NCBI GenBank assembly: GCA_024687845.1
Contig: JAILEL010000251.1
Coordinates: 1 to 27,560, forward strand
From: Eubacterium sp.
GTDB taxonomy: Bacteria > Bacillota_A > Clostridia > Lachnospirales > Lachnospiraceae
Length of the DNA stretch: 27,560 bases
Direction of reading: 5' to 3'
Made by a program: the position numbers and the translations under genes
In this document: positions 1 through 8,794 of the stretch, piece after piece
Numbering within the stretch: the stretch's first letter is position 1
Layout: each line of letters begins with the position of its first letter
The notes under the pieces: generated by a model
The model's database searches: none
Told to the model about the DNA's origin: nothing
The model's input: only the letters and a program-made list of their open reading frames with translations

Positions 1-585
1 GCGTGATCTCTTGTTGTAATAGAAAATATAAGATAATGCGAAGCCTGTTATTATTCCACCGAGGTGAGCAACTATATTAACCTTCTGGGCACCAAAGCCA
101 GGAATAAGTACAAGTACAATACATACAAGAACTCGTGGAAGTGGGAAGTTTTTCTTAAGAGCAGGATCCATTGCGAAGATGATCATGGCTCCAAGAAGAC
201 CGCTTATTGCACCGGATGCACCTGCAGTCAGATAAAAATTATAAGTGAAAAGTTCCACAATAAGGGATAGTACATTTCCACCTATTCCAGCCAGAAGGTA
301 TATTAACAGGTATCTGAATTTGCCAAAGTATGCTTCGACATTGGGACCGATAGCAATAAGACATATCATATTTCCTGCAATATGCTCAACTCCGATATGA
401 AGAAATATGGCTGTAAATAGTCTGTACCACTCATGATTCTCTATGATATATGGAGTATAAGCAGCTCCCATATTTATAAGAACCTCTGAGCTTTCACTAC
501 CGCCACGTATAGTCTGTGTAAGGAATATAATAACATTCAGAGCTATTAAAATATAAGTAATAAATGGTTTTTCTTCTTTGATCAT
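1..585 (-). CDS. Rhomboid family intramembrane serine protease (3' end cut by window)
   Basis: I translated this strand directly: 195 codons stay open from the ATG at 585 to the window edge, so the C-terminus is missing. It is a polytopic membrane protein of the rhomboid family, which cleaves substrates inside the lipid bilayer. The motifs are clear: H63 and H68 with N72 in the HxxxxHxxxNM region, the catalytic serine S124 in GASG, and the partner histidine H174 in AHLGG. Hydrophobic segments lie near residues 9-25, 55-80, 91-112, 121-138, 150-165 and 170-190. The start is the first ATG without an in-frame stop behind it; its ribosome site is weak (AGG about 13 bases upstream). It diverges from the HD-GYP gene at 839. 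The substrate cannot be read from the sequence. Confidence 0.9.
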   Translation of the reverse strand, partial: MIKEEKPFITYILIALNVIIFLTQTIRGGSESSEVLINMGAAYTPYIIENHEWYRLFTAIFLHIGVEHIAGNMICLIAIGPNVEAYFGKFRYLLIYLLAGIGGNVLSLIVELFTYNFYLTAGASGAISGLLGAMIIFAMDPALKKNFPLPRVLVCIVLVLIPGFGAQKVNIVAHLGGIITGFALSYIFYYNKRSR

Positions 586-724
586 AATTACATCAGGCCT
601 TTGTACCGGCGCTATGAAGTGCCGGCTTTATTGTCGTTAACAGGTACATTTACATAGTTTATCATAAATGCTGATATTTTCAAATAAATCTTAAGGACTT
701 TATGATGCATAAGATTATAAAATA

Positions 725-733
725 TGGTACAAT
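725..733 (+). promoter_or_regulatory. Possible extended -10 promoter for the HD-GYP gene
   Basis: TGgTACAAT is an extended -10 element. The hexamer 17 bases upstream (atgcat, 705-710) is a poor -35, which an extended -10 can offset. It would give a leader of about 100 bases that includes the 807-823 repeat. The rest of 586-838 holds only a 5-bp GC hairpin (606-610 with 621-625) and AT-rich sequence. Confidence 0.35.
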
Positions 734-806
734 ATTCTGAAGAATTTATAAGCGTGCTGGAGTAAATCTGCATGATGTGTGTGGAATCAAGAGTGTATTC
801 TGAGTT

Positions 807-823
807 TACCGTGAATAGTAACA
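807..823 (+). repeat. 17-nt repeat half-site, shared with 18290-18306
   Basis: taccgtgaatagtaaca is identical to the right arm of the nested inverted repeat at 18228-18304. Here it stands alone, just upstream of the ribosome site of the HD-GYP gene; I found no second arm nearby. Confidence 0.6.
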
Positions 824-838
824 TAGAAGGATAAGCCT

Positions 839-2548
839 ATGAAATTCTATTTTAATAAAAGTAGCCAAAAGAACTTAGTATATTCTATTATTCTGATAAT
901 TCTTGGTGTGCTGTTCAACACACTGGTTAGTAAGTCTGCGTCATTTTTGGAAATTCCACTTTATCTTGATTGTATCGGTACGATGTCGGTAGCAGTCATT
1001 GGTGGGGCAGCTCCTGGTATGCTTGTGGGGTTCATAACCAACATGATTGGAGGCTTTTCTGATTCTTCTACATTTTATTATGGTACTATAAATGTGCTTA
1101 TTGCGCTTATTGCTGGCATTGCATCAGAAAAAGGGTACTTTGATAAAATCTATAAGCTGGGAATCGCTTTGCTTTTTTATATGCTTCTCAGTATACCATG
1201 CTCCGTTCTAACATATATTCTTTTTGAGTGTCAGATAGCAGATAATGTTGCGAAAACTGCTGTAACATTTTTCCATAATACAGGACTTCCGATACTGCTG
1301 TCACAGATTTTAGGAGATTTTTGTGTTGAGATTCCAGATAAAGCGATTTCACTGCTTGTTACATTTGGCATACTTAAAATCGTTCCAAAGAGTATTAAGG
1401 ACAGATTTATGAAGATATCCGGTAGGGATGTGATAAATCACAGCAGTAAAGAGACTACCAGCTCTCTTAGCAATCAGGTTGCTTTTATCCTGTTCTTTTC
1501 TGGGCTTTCTATTGTTTTTGTAGCATTTTTTATTTCCTATAAGACATATATGGAGGCAAGGATTGAAGATGTTTCAGGTGGGGCATATAATGTTGCATTA
1601 CTGCGTAAAGAAACTATTCTTTATAGTGGAAAAATGCTTTCAGCAGTTTTAGGTCTCATTCTTTGCATCGTATCATTTTCTATGATTCTTGCTGAAAAGA
1701 TGGTTGTTAGACCACTATATAAGATGTCGAAGGAAATGAGAAGATTTGCTTTCGATAGTAATGCGGGAAGAGATAAGACTGTTGCAAAGATAGACTCGCT
1801 GGACATTAAAACGGGAAATGAGATAGAAGAACTCTATCATTCAATATCCAAAACTGTAAGAGATATCGATGAATACATTGATATGACTGAAAAGCAGGCG
1901 AAAACGATATCGAAGCTGCATGTGGACATTATTACAACGCTTGCTGATATAGTTGAGAGCAGAGACGAAACTACAGGAAATCATGTAAAAAGAACGGCAA
2001 TGTATTCCAAGGTTCTGGCTAGAACTTTGCGAATGAAGGGTTACTATGTTGATGAAATAACTGATGAATTTATAGATATATTAACAATTGCTGCACCACT
2101 TCATGACATTGGGAAGATTAAGATTCCGGATTCCATACTGAATAAACCTGGAAAGCTTACCGATGAAGAATATGAAATAATGAAAACTCATACTATCAAG
2201 GGTAAAGAAATGCTTGATCAGGCTGCAAGCACTATGGGAAATACATTGTATCTGAAAATGGCTCAGAATATTGCCCTGTATCACCATGAATGGTGGGATG
2301 GAAGCAGGAGAGGATATCCTGAGGGATTATCAGGGACAGATATTCCACTATCGGCCAGAATAATGGCGGTAGCGGATGTATTTGATGCGCTTATTTCCAC
2401 GAGACCTTATAAACAGGGATTTTCTATAGAGAAGACTTTACAGATAATGAAGGAAGAAAGTGGCACACATTTTGATCCTGTAATCATAGAAGTTTTGGAA
2501 GAATCTATTGACAAAATGGAATTGATTGTGGATAAATATAAGGATTAA
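839..2548 (+). CDS. Membrane HD-GYP c-di-GMP phosphodiesterase with ECF-S-like sensor and HAMP
   Basis: Predicted inner-membrane c-di-GMP phosphodiesterase. Residues 1-180 form a multi-helix hydrophobic block with a stretch near 44-70 (YLDCIGTM, GGAAPGMLVGF) that resembles the substrate-binding S subunit of ECF vitamin transporters. Two further helices (about 213-233 and 264-285) bracket a short external loop, then a HAMP-like linker (286-345) and the HD-GYP domain (370-560). Catalytic signatures are present: H422-D423 in HDIGK, HHE at 482-484 and GYP at 492-494. The DG-to-GYP stretch carries two extra residues (DGSRRGYP). AGAAGG precedes the ATG at good distance. Only 23 bases separate it from the LCP gene, so they are probably co-transcribed. 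The fold of the sensor is inference; the phosphodiesterase domain is secure. Confidence 0.9.
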   Translation: MKFYFNKSSQKNLVYSIILIILGVLFNTLVSKSASFLEIPLYLDCIGTMSVAVIGGAAPGMLVGFITNMIGGFSDSSTFYYGTINVLIALIAGIASEKGYFDKIYKLGIALLFYMLLSIPCSVLTYILFECQIADNVAKTAVTFFHNTGLPILLSQILGDFCVEIPDKAISLLVTFGILKIVPKSIKDRFMKISGRDVINHSSKETTSSLSNQVAFILFFSGLSIVFVAFFISYKTYMEARIEDVSGGAYNVALLRKETILYSGKMLSAVLGLILCIVSFSMILAEKMVVRPLYKMSKEMRRFAFDSNAGRDKTVAKIDSLDIKTGNEIEELYHSISKTVRDIDEYIDMTEKQAKTISKLHVDIITTLADIVESRDETTGNHVKRTAMYSKVLARTLRMKGYYVDEITDEFIDILTIAAPLHDIGKIKIPDSILNKPGKLTDEEYEIMKTHTIKGKEMLDQAASTMGNTLYLKMAQNIALYHHEWWDGSRRGYPEGLSGTDIPLSARIMAVADVFDALISTRPYKQGFSIEKTLQIMKEESGTHFDPVIIEVLEESIDKMELIVDKYKD

Positions 2549-2571
2549 ATGTAAAGGGAGACAGAGTAGTA

Positions 2572-4275
2572 ATGTCTTATGAAGAAGATATAGAATTAGA
2601 AAGAATACGTAGAGAAGCTGAAAGAAGAAAGAGGGAACTGAAAGAACTCCAGGAGGAAGAGCTTAGACGAATCCGTGAGTTGGAACAAAGAAGGGCAATG
2701 GGAGAGGATTATTCTCCTGAAATGGATTCTGCTTTTGTGGAGTCCCAGCCATATACAGATCAGACAATAATATATGATGGACAGTTTAAAAGACAGCTTC
2801 AGGAAGGTACGCCACAGATTCAGATACCATTTGGTGGCAACTATCAGGGACAGGCTGACAATGCTTATCAGGGACAGGCTGATAATGCATATCAGGACAT
2901 AAATGGAGCCGGTCAGTACCAGAATCAGTATGTAGGTGAAGAATATTATCAGGGGGACGGAAATAATCAGTATTTTGAGAGAGGATATCAGCAGGATATG
3001 GCACAGCAACGCGGTGGACAGCAGGGAAGAAGTGTTAAGCAGAACCAACAGGGCGGAAAACAGAATCAGCAGGGAAGAAAGAGGCAACCTGATAGAGAAT
3101 CTCGCTACAAAGATGAATATAGAGAAAAGAAGAGAAGGGTCTATGATCCTGATCAGGCTGTAAGTGATGAACAGTTTATTAATTCATTTGAAGAAGATGA
3201 GTATACTGAGATGAGACCTTCAGACAGACATTATTCATCTGATAGAGACAGGTCGGCTTCGGGTAGATCATCTGGTGGCAGACATTCGGATGACAGACGT
3301 TCAGAGAGCAGATCTTCAGGAAATAACGCTCATCAAAAAGAAAAAAAGAAGAAAAATCCAGTCTGGATATTTTTTAGAAATCTGATAATTTTTATTCTGA
3401 TATTGTTTACGATATTATGTCTTTTGATGGGAAATATTACCAAAAGATTTAATCATATAGATACTGAAGTTTCAAAAAGACCTACAGCCTGCAAAAAAGC
3501 GGTTGTTAATATTTTGCTCATAGGCCAGGATGCAAGAGATGGTGAGAGTGGACAGCGTTCAGACAGTATAATCCTGCTCTCAGTTAATACTAAGAAGAAC
3601 AGTGTATCAATGACTTCTATCATGAGAGATACTTATGTTGATATTCCAGGCTATGGTGGAAATAGAATTAACGCCGCCTATGCATATGGAGATATAGATC
3701 TTCTTGATCAGACTATAGAGGAAGATTTTGGCGTTACAATTGATGGAAATGCAATGGTTGATTTTGACGGTTTCCTTACGGCTATGACTGCTGTTGGCGA
3801 ACTGAAGATGACACTTACAGCTGAAGAGGCTGAATATATGAATGCAAACCCTGGCTTTGGCTCGAATAACGATGCTTCTGATGAAGTCTGGAATCTTACT
3901 GAAGGAGAAAATGTACTTACACCAAGTCAGCTTCTTGCTTATTCGCGAATAAGATATGTTGGTAATTCAGACTGGGACAGAACCGAAAGACAGAGAAAGG
4001 TTATTAGTGGTGCAATCAGCAAGGTTAAGCATGGTCATTATATAAGTGGTTATAAGATGGCAACTCAGGCTGCTCCAAGTATAACAACTGATATAAGAAC
4101 CTGGGGAATGCTTAGACTTGCATTCGGTATAATGACTGGTGGAGATATGAAGAGCCATATTATTCCAGTTGAAGATACTTATTATTCAGATTATATCGAT
4201 GGTATGGATGTTCTTGTACCCGACATGGATGCAAATAGAGATTATCTACAGAGATATATAAATGGTGAGGATTAA
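2572..4275 (+). CDS. LytR-CpsA-Psr (LCP) family wall-polymer ligase with long cytoplasmic arm
   Basis: LCP enzymes move undecaprenyl-linked glycopolymers onto peptidoglycan at the outer face of the membrane. The LCP domain spans about 310-490: VNILLIGQD (312-320), the RSD motif at 329-331, MRD at 351-353, GGNRINAAYAYG with R365, and a C-terminal SRIRY...DWDRTERQR block. One transmembrane helix lies at 264-287. The roughly 263 residues before it are unusual: a highly charged helical start (1-42, likely coiled coil), then a glutamine/glycine-rich stretch with two YQGQADNA repeats, then an Arg/Ser/Lys-rich segment ending in a poly-lysine stop-transfer. Most LCP proteins have a short cytoplasmic tail. 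Start: GGGAG at 2556-2560, 11 bases before the ATG. Follows the HD-GYP gene by 23 bases. Confidence 0.9.
   Translation: MSYEEDIELERIRREAERRKRELKELQEEELRRIRELEQRRAMGEDYSPEMDSAFVESQPYTDQTIIYDGQFKRQLQEGTPQIQIPFGGNYQGQADNAYQGQADNAYQDINGAGQYQNQYVGEEYYQGDGNNQYFERGYQQDMAQQRGGQQGRSVKQNQQGGKQNQQGRKRQPDRESRYKDEYREKKRRVYDPDQAVSDEQFINSFEEDEYTEMRPSDRHYSSDRDRSASGRSSGGRHSDDRRSESRSSGNNAHQKEKKKKNPVWIFFRNLIIFILILFTILCLLMGNITKRFNHIDTEVSKRPTACKKAVVNILLIGQDARDGESGQRSDSIILLSVNTKKNSVSMTSIMRDTYVDIPGYGGNRINAAYAYGDIDLLDQTIEEDFGVTIDGNAMVDFDGFLTAMTAVGELKMTLTAEEAEYMNANPGFGSNNDASDEVWNLTEGENVLTPSQLLAYSRIRYVGNSDWDRTERQRKVISGAISKVKHGHYISGYKMATQAAPSITTDIRTWGMLRLAFGIMTGGDMKSHIIPVEDTYYSDYIDGMDVLVPDMDANRDYLQRYINGED
2843..2890 (+). 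repeat. 24-bp tandem repeat, two copies, inside the LCP gene
   Basis: Two adjacent 24-bp units (2843-2866, 2867-2890), differing at two bases, encode two YQGQADNA units in the disordered arm. A partial third unit (atcagg) follows. Confidence 0.85.
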
Positions 4276-4287
4276 AAATAATTAGAT

Positions 4288-4316
4288 TTGACCGATTTGA
4301 TATTATTTTATATAAT
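4288..4316 (+). promoter_or_regulatory. Strong sigma-A promoter for the 4377-8679 operon
   Basis: TTGACC (4288-4293), a 17-base spacer, then a perfect TATAAT (4311-4316). Transcription should start near 4323, about 54 bases before the ATG at 4377. It lies just after the stop of the LCP gene, which separates the two operons. Confidence 0.8.
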
Positions 4317-4376
4317 AGTGTATATGTTAAAAGTACTTGGTAATAGTATGTATTTTTAATAAGGGGTTAGTGGGGA

Positions 4377-5336
4377 ATGGACAGAAAAACAGATATTGCT
4401 ATAAGAAAAAAATATACTGAAGATTCAGTTATTATACTCGGAGACTTCAATGTTGCAGGACATGAAATGAATTATGTATTCAGAGTTTCTTCTTTTGGCG
4501 CAAGAGCCGGAATGGATAAGATTAATGTTTATTTCAGCCTTCTTGATAATACAAAGAGGGAGAACGTTGAGGTTTCCTATGATTTTAAACCTGAAAATGT
4601 AATAATTGAAGAGCAGAGCCTGATGGTTAGAGCAGAGAATGTGGAAATTACGGATTCATACGACTGCCTTCATGCCTATATCAATTATGATTCATTTTCA
4701 ATGGACATCGATGTTAAGAGTTATGGAAAGAAATATGATGCCGAAAGTCATTTAAAGAATTATGATCCGACTATGCTGGGAGCTTATGTTTATCCGGATT
4801 GTACGACAAAGGGAAATGTGATTCTCAGCGATAAATATTTTGATGTTACCGGAAATGCTTATGTTATAAGAAAATACCAGTTTAAAGAAGCTAATATGTT
4901 TACTGGATTACTTCGTAGGACATCTGATGACTTAGATTATAATTCGATGATGGCTTTTATGGTACTGAATAATGATACAAAGATTTTTATGGGCTCATAT
5001 GGTGGAGATAAAAAAGAAGATTTTATGATTGGAATATCACCTATGGGATTTGAAAATAAGCTTATTTTTGAGATTCAGAACGATATTGATACATATGTAA
5101 ATAGAGGTTCAAAAACTGATGACCCTTTATATCTTGCGATAATGTCAAAGGATGAAAGAGTGAATCTCAAATTCAAACGTAAACTAAAAAAGGTATTTAC
5201 AAAAATTGTTCCTGAAGACGCTGATGAACAGACGAAGAATAATTCGGAGATTCGTTTATATGACAGATTCATCAGAGTGGTTGGAGTTTATAACAGAGAA
5301 AAGGTTAGTGGCTACGGATATATAGCTATATCCTGA
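4377..5336 (+). CDS. Hypothetical beta-rich protein, co-transcribed with the EAL gene
   Basis: I do not recognise this 319-residue protein with confidence. It has no signal peptide or membrane helix, so it is probably cytoplasmic. The sequence alternates short polar and hydrophobic stretches typical of beta sheet. The segment near 142-165 (GNVILSDKYFDVTGNAYV) and the closing SGYGYIAIS faintly recall the two halves of CrtC/AttH-type lipocalin-like proteins, but the usual tryptophans and histidines are missing, so I do not assign that family. AAGGGG at 4361-4366 lies 10 bases before the ATG. It is the first gene after a strong promoter, and its stop lies 10 bases before the EAL gene, which points to a shared function or translational coupling. 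Confidence 0.75.
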   Translation: MDRKTDIAIRKKYTEDSVIILGDFNVAGHEMNYVFRVSSFGARAGMDKINVYFSLLDNTKRENVEVSYDFKPENVIIEEQSLMVRAENVEITDSYDCLHAYINYDSFSMDIDVKSYGKKYDAESHLKNYDPTMLGAYVYPDCTTKGNVILSDKYFDVTGNAYVIRKYQFKEANMFTGLLRRTSDDLDYNSMMAFMVLNNDTKIFMGSYGGDKKEDFMIGISPMGFENKLIFEIQNDIDTYVNRGSKTDDPLYLAIMSKDERVNLKFKRKLKKVFTKIVPEDADEQTKNNSEIRLYDRFIRVVGVYNREKVSGYGYIAIS

Positions 5337-5346
5337 TGGAGCATAT

Positions 5347-8300
5347 ATGGGTGATAGTGGGAAAATAGCACTTCTGCTTGGACAGGCAGATGAAGCTTAT
5401 CAGAGCGAATTTGTAAAGGGAGTTATGGAGCAGGCATTTAAGGATGGCTTTAGTGTCTGTGTTTTTTCCATGTATATTAAATACCAGAACAGCAAAGAAC
5501 GTGAGATTGGCGATTCCAATATTTTTAATCTTGTGAATTACCAGATGTTCGATGCTGTTATTATTTTGTCTGATACTATTCAGACTCCTGGGGTTAATGA
5601 ACGGATTGAAGAAAGGATTCATGCGGAGTTTGATGGCACTGTTTTATGTGTCGACAGGGACAGCAAGTATTTTTCTTCTTTTTGGACTGATGGTTATGAG
5701 TCTGTCTATGCGCAGGTTTCTCATATGATAGAGGAACATGGCTTAAAGGATATAGCATATCTTACAGGTCGGAAGAATCATCCACATTCCAAAAGAAGAA
5801 TGCAGGCTTATGAAGATGCTATGCTGGCGCATGGGCTGACAGCTAATGCTGACAGAAAGTATTACGGCGATTTCTGGTACACTAGTGGTGCGGGATGTGC
5901 AGAGTCACTGCTAAGAGATCTTGATAATCTTCCAGAGGCTGTTCTTTGCGCTAATGACTGTATGGCAATAGGACTTGCTGAAGAATTTGAAAGAAATGGT
6001 ATAAGGATACCTAGAGATATTAAGATAGCAGGGTATGGAACTACTGAAGAAGGTCAGACTAGTCCGAAGCCACTTACTTCTACATTTATTCCTGCAAGGT
6101 ATTATGGTAAATACTGTGTTGAAATGATAGAGAGACTTTCAGAAGGAAAGGAACTGACTAAACCAGACATTGATGCGAAACTTTTTATTGGAGAAAGCTG
6201 TGGATGTAAACCTAAGAATATTTTGAATGATAGAAATATCAGGGACAGTTGGACTACTAGAACATCTGATGATGGATATTATTCTATTCATAATACCATG
6301 CTGGAGGATCTTCAACGTTGCAGTACATTAGACGGTTTTTTGACTGGAGTTTTTGAAAATATTCATTATCTGAAGGGGATTAAAAGCTTTGCCCTGGTGC
6401 TGAATGATTTATGGATGAGACCTCAGGATATGATCAATTATGAATTTCCAACAGAAGGTTATTCCTCAAAGGTAGTTCTGGCACTTTCCTACGATAGTAA
6501 AAGAGCAAACTCTAATCTTCTCAGTACTCATAAGATTTTTGACAAGATGATTCTTCTTCCAGAGATGAGTAAGGATGAACCGGAAGGATATATATTTACA
6601 CCTTTATTCGATGAAGCTAAATCTTTAGGATATGCAGTGATAAGCTATGGGGATAAACCTCAAAGTTATAATGAAGTATTCAGACTTTGGATAAATACGC
6701 TCACAGGAGGACTTGAAAGTCTTAGGAGGAATCTGATTGTTCAGGCGTTGAAGGAAAGACTTGCTCTAAAGGAGAGTATGAAATTCGCTGAATATCTGAG
6801 TGGTGGTTCTGGAGAATTAGTTCAGATATCAGAAGAAGAGAGACAGGAACTAGAAGAAGTAAAGAAAATATTGGATGATAATATCCTTTCTTATGATTTC
6901 CAGCCAATTGTTAATGCAGTTGATGGAGAAATATATTCCTATGAGGCTCTTATGCGTTCAGGAACAGAGAGGAAGATATCACCTCTTAATATAATAAAGC
7001 ATGCGAATAGACTTAACAGAATAAGGGATGTGGAGAAATACACATTCTTAAATGTAATTAATTTAGTTGATCATAACAGACAGAAGTTTGCTGGAAGAAA
7101 AGTATTTATTAACAGTATTCCAGGTATTAAACTTTCAAAGGAAGACTATGGTGAGATAGGTAAGGCCTTTTCGGAATATCCAGGTGATATTGTAGTTGAG
7201 CTTACGGAACAGGCCGAGCTTAAGGATGATGAACTGGATGAGGTTAAAAGATATATAGGTGATATAGGTGCTGAACTTGCCATAGATGATTATGGAACTG
7301 GTTATTCAAATATCAGTAATCTGCTGAGATATCTTCCGGATGTTGTAAAGGTTGATAGATCGCTTCTTACCGGTATTCAGAACAGTTCGCAAAAACAGCA
7401 TTTTGTATCTGATATTATTGAATTCTGTCATAGCAATAACATTCTTGCTCTTGCTGAAGGTGTTGAAACTTCTGAAGAGCTTAGAACAGTTATAAAACTT
7501 GGAGCGGATCTTATTCAGGGATATTATACTGCAAGACCTTCGAGAGATATTATTCCATCAATAGATGAAGAGATTAGAAATGAGATAATCAGATATCATC
7601 AGGAAATGGTGGATGGTAATCTTGAACAGGAATATATTGCAGGAAGAGTCAACAGAATATCAATCAGTAATCTGTTGAGAGAAAATAAGAATAAAGTAGT
7701 AATCGGTGCGAAGGATGTCACCTTCCGAGATATTACAATTGTGGGTACTCCTGGAATCAGTCCTAAGATGGATGTTGAAATCCTTGAGGATTATGATGGA
7801 AGACTGACACTTGAAAATGTAGTTCTGAGTAACAAAAAGAAGCATCCGTGCATAAAGCTTGCAGAGAACTGTACACTTACACTTCTTCTGATTGGAAATA
7901 ATATACTTAAAAATGGTGGTATTATGGTTCCACCATCTTCCAGGCTTATTATTGAAGGTGATGGTAATCTTCAGATAACGGTTGATGGTGCAAACAGCTT
8001 CGGTATAGGTAATGAGCTGAATGAAAAGCATGGAGTGATAAGGTTTTATCAGGATGGAGAGATACATCTTGATATGAATGGAGAAAAGTCTATAGGAATA
8101 GGCTCAGGAAACGGTGGAAAGATAGAGATCAATAAAGGTAAGTATGTTATTGATATCAACGCCAAGGAATGTGTAGGAATCGGTGCCGTGTATGAGGCAG
8201 CGGATATTGATATTAAGGAATGTGATATCGAAGTTGATTTCTCAGCTGATCAGGGAGTTGGCATCGGAAGTTTTGAACATTCTGTAAATGTTCAGATGCG

Positions 8301-8679
8301 TAATAGCCTTATCAAATGCACCTGTGCCGGTAAAAGAACAGCATCTCTTGGTTCTATTGATGGGGACTCGGTTGCAATTAAAGGCAAGGATATGGGGCTT
8401 ATCATTAATCAGAGGGCAGATAGTTCGGTTGGACTTGGCACCATGAAGGGAAAAACATCTATTGATTTTATGAATTCATTTATTAAAATAAATCAAGATG
8501 GTGGTAAAGCACTCTGCTATGGTGGATTTTCAGAGGATACCTCTGCCTGCTTTACAGATTGTGATGTGAATGTAGAGCTGAAAACAGATTTAGACAAGCT
8601 TAGCTATGCACCAGCACAAAATATTGTTTTCAAAAATGCTCGAAATAAAGTGATACTAAATGGCAAATCAATAAAGTAA
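5347..8679 (+). CDS. LacI-type sensor - EAL c-di-GMP phosphodiesterase - GIG-repeat beta-helix protein
   Basis: A 1110-residue soluble protein with no signal peptide or membrane segment. Residues 5-290 match the periplasmic-binding/LacI sugar-sensor fold (GKIALLLG start, CANDCMAIGLAEEF, GYGTTEEG) but lack the LacI helix-turn-helix. Residues about 300-490 look GAF-like and end in a helical linker. The EAL domain (510-752) keeps its key parts: EAL at 533-535, NSIPG, ELTEQ, DDYGTGYSN with D647-D648, KVDRSLL, AEGVET and QGYY, so hydrolysis of c-di-GMP is expected. Residues 775-1105 are a repeat domain in which a G-I/L-G motif recurs at about 885, 916, 943, 971, 999 and 1028, close to a 28-residue period, as in a right-handed beta-helix. 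GGAG lies just before the ATG. It is the last gene of the operon; a terminator follows. Confidence 0.88.
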   Translation: MGDSGKIALLLGQADEAYQSEFVKGVMEQAFKDGFSVCVFSMYIKYQNSKEREIGDSNIFNLVNYQMFDAVIILSDTIQTPGVNERIEERIHAEFDGTVLCVDRDSKYFSSFWTDGYESVYAQVSHMIEEHGLKDIAYLTGRKNHPHSKRRMQAYEDAMLAHGLTANADRKYYGDFWYTSGAGCAESLLRDLDNLPEAVLCANDCMAIGLAEEFERNGIRIPRDIKIAGYGTTEEGQTSPKPLTSTFIPARYYGKYCVEMIERLSEGKELTKPDIDAKLFIGESCGCKPKNILNDRNIRDSWTTRTSDDGYYSIHNTMLEDLQRCSTLDGFLTGVFENIHYLKGIKSFALVLNDLWMRPQDMINYEFPTEGYSSKVVLALSYDSKRANSNLLSTHKIFDKMILLPEMSKDEPEGYIFTPLFDEAKSLGYAVISYGDKPQSYNEVFRLWINTLTGGLESLRRNLIVQALKERLALKESMKFAEYLSGGSGELVQISEEERQELEEVKKILDDNILSYDFQPIVNAVDGEIYSYEALMRSGTERKISPLNIIKHANRLNRIRDVEKYTFLNVINLVDHNRQKFAGRKVFINSIPGIKLSKEDYGEIGKAFSEYPGDIVVELTEQAELKDDELDEVKRYIGDIGAELAIDDYGTGYSNISNLLRYLPDVVKVDRSLLTGIQNSSQKQHFVSDIIEFCHSNNILALAEGVETSEELRTVIKLGADLIQGYYTARPSRDIIPSIDEEIRNEIIRYHQEMVDGNLEQEYIAGRVNRISISNLLRENKNKVVIGAKDVTFRDITIVGTPGISPKMDVEILEDYDGRLTLENVVLSNKKKHPCIKLAENCTLTLLLIGNNILKNGGIMVPPSSRLIIEGDGNLQITVDGANSFGIGNELNEKHGVIRFYQDGEIHLDMNGEKSIGIGSGNGGKIEINKGKYVIDINAKECVGIGAVYEAADIDIKECDIEVDFSADQGVGIGSFEHSVNVQMRNSLIKCTCAGKRTASLGSIDGDSVAIKGKDMGLIINQRADSSVGLGTMKGKTSIDFMNSFIKINQDGGKALCYGGFSEDTSACFTDCDVNVELKTDLDKLSYAPAQNIVFKNARNKVILNGKSIK

Positions 8680-8720
8680 AATAATAGTTAAAACGGTATA
8701 AAAATCAGTATTAAAATGCA

Positions 8721-8762
8721 TAAAAAAACGTCACACATAATAGCTATGTGCGACGTTTTTTT
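8721..8762. terminator. Bidirectional intrinsic terminator
   Basis: A 12-bp stem with one mismatch (8728-8739 with 8745-8756, loop atagc) is flanked by an A-run on the left and a T-run on the right. It can therefore stop both the EAL operon (+) and the convergent pta gene (-). Confidence 0.9.
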
Positions 8763-8794
8763 ATCTATATCATTCGATTAGTTATTCTAAATGA

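Noticed and set aside
606..625. GC hairpin before the rhomboid gene as a terminator
   Set aside because: Only 5 bp with a ten-base loop and a broken T-run, and no gene on either strand ends there.
612..824. 70-codon minus-strand open frame between rhomboid and HD-GYP genes
   Set aside because: No ribosome site, no recognisable domain, and it covers the likely promoter and leader of the HD-GYP gene.
2596..3087. 163-codon minus-strand open frame inside the LCP gene
   Set aside because: It is the antisense of the charged coiled-coil and Gln-rich repeat region, giving a low-complexity Ile/Leu/Ser protein with no start site.
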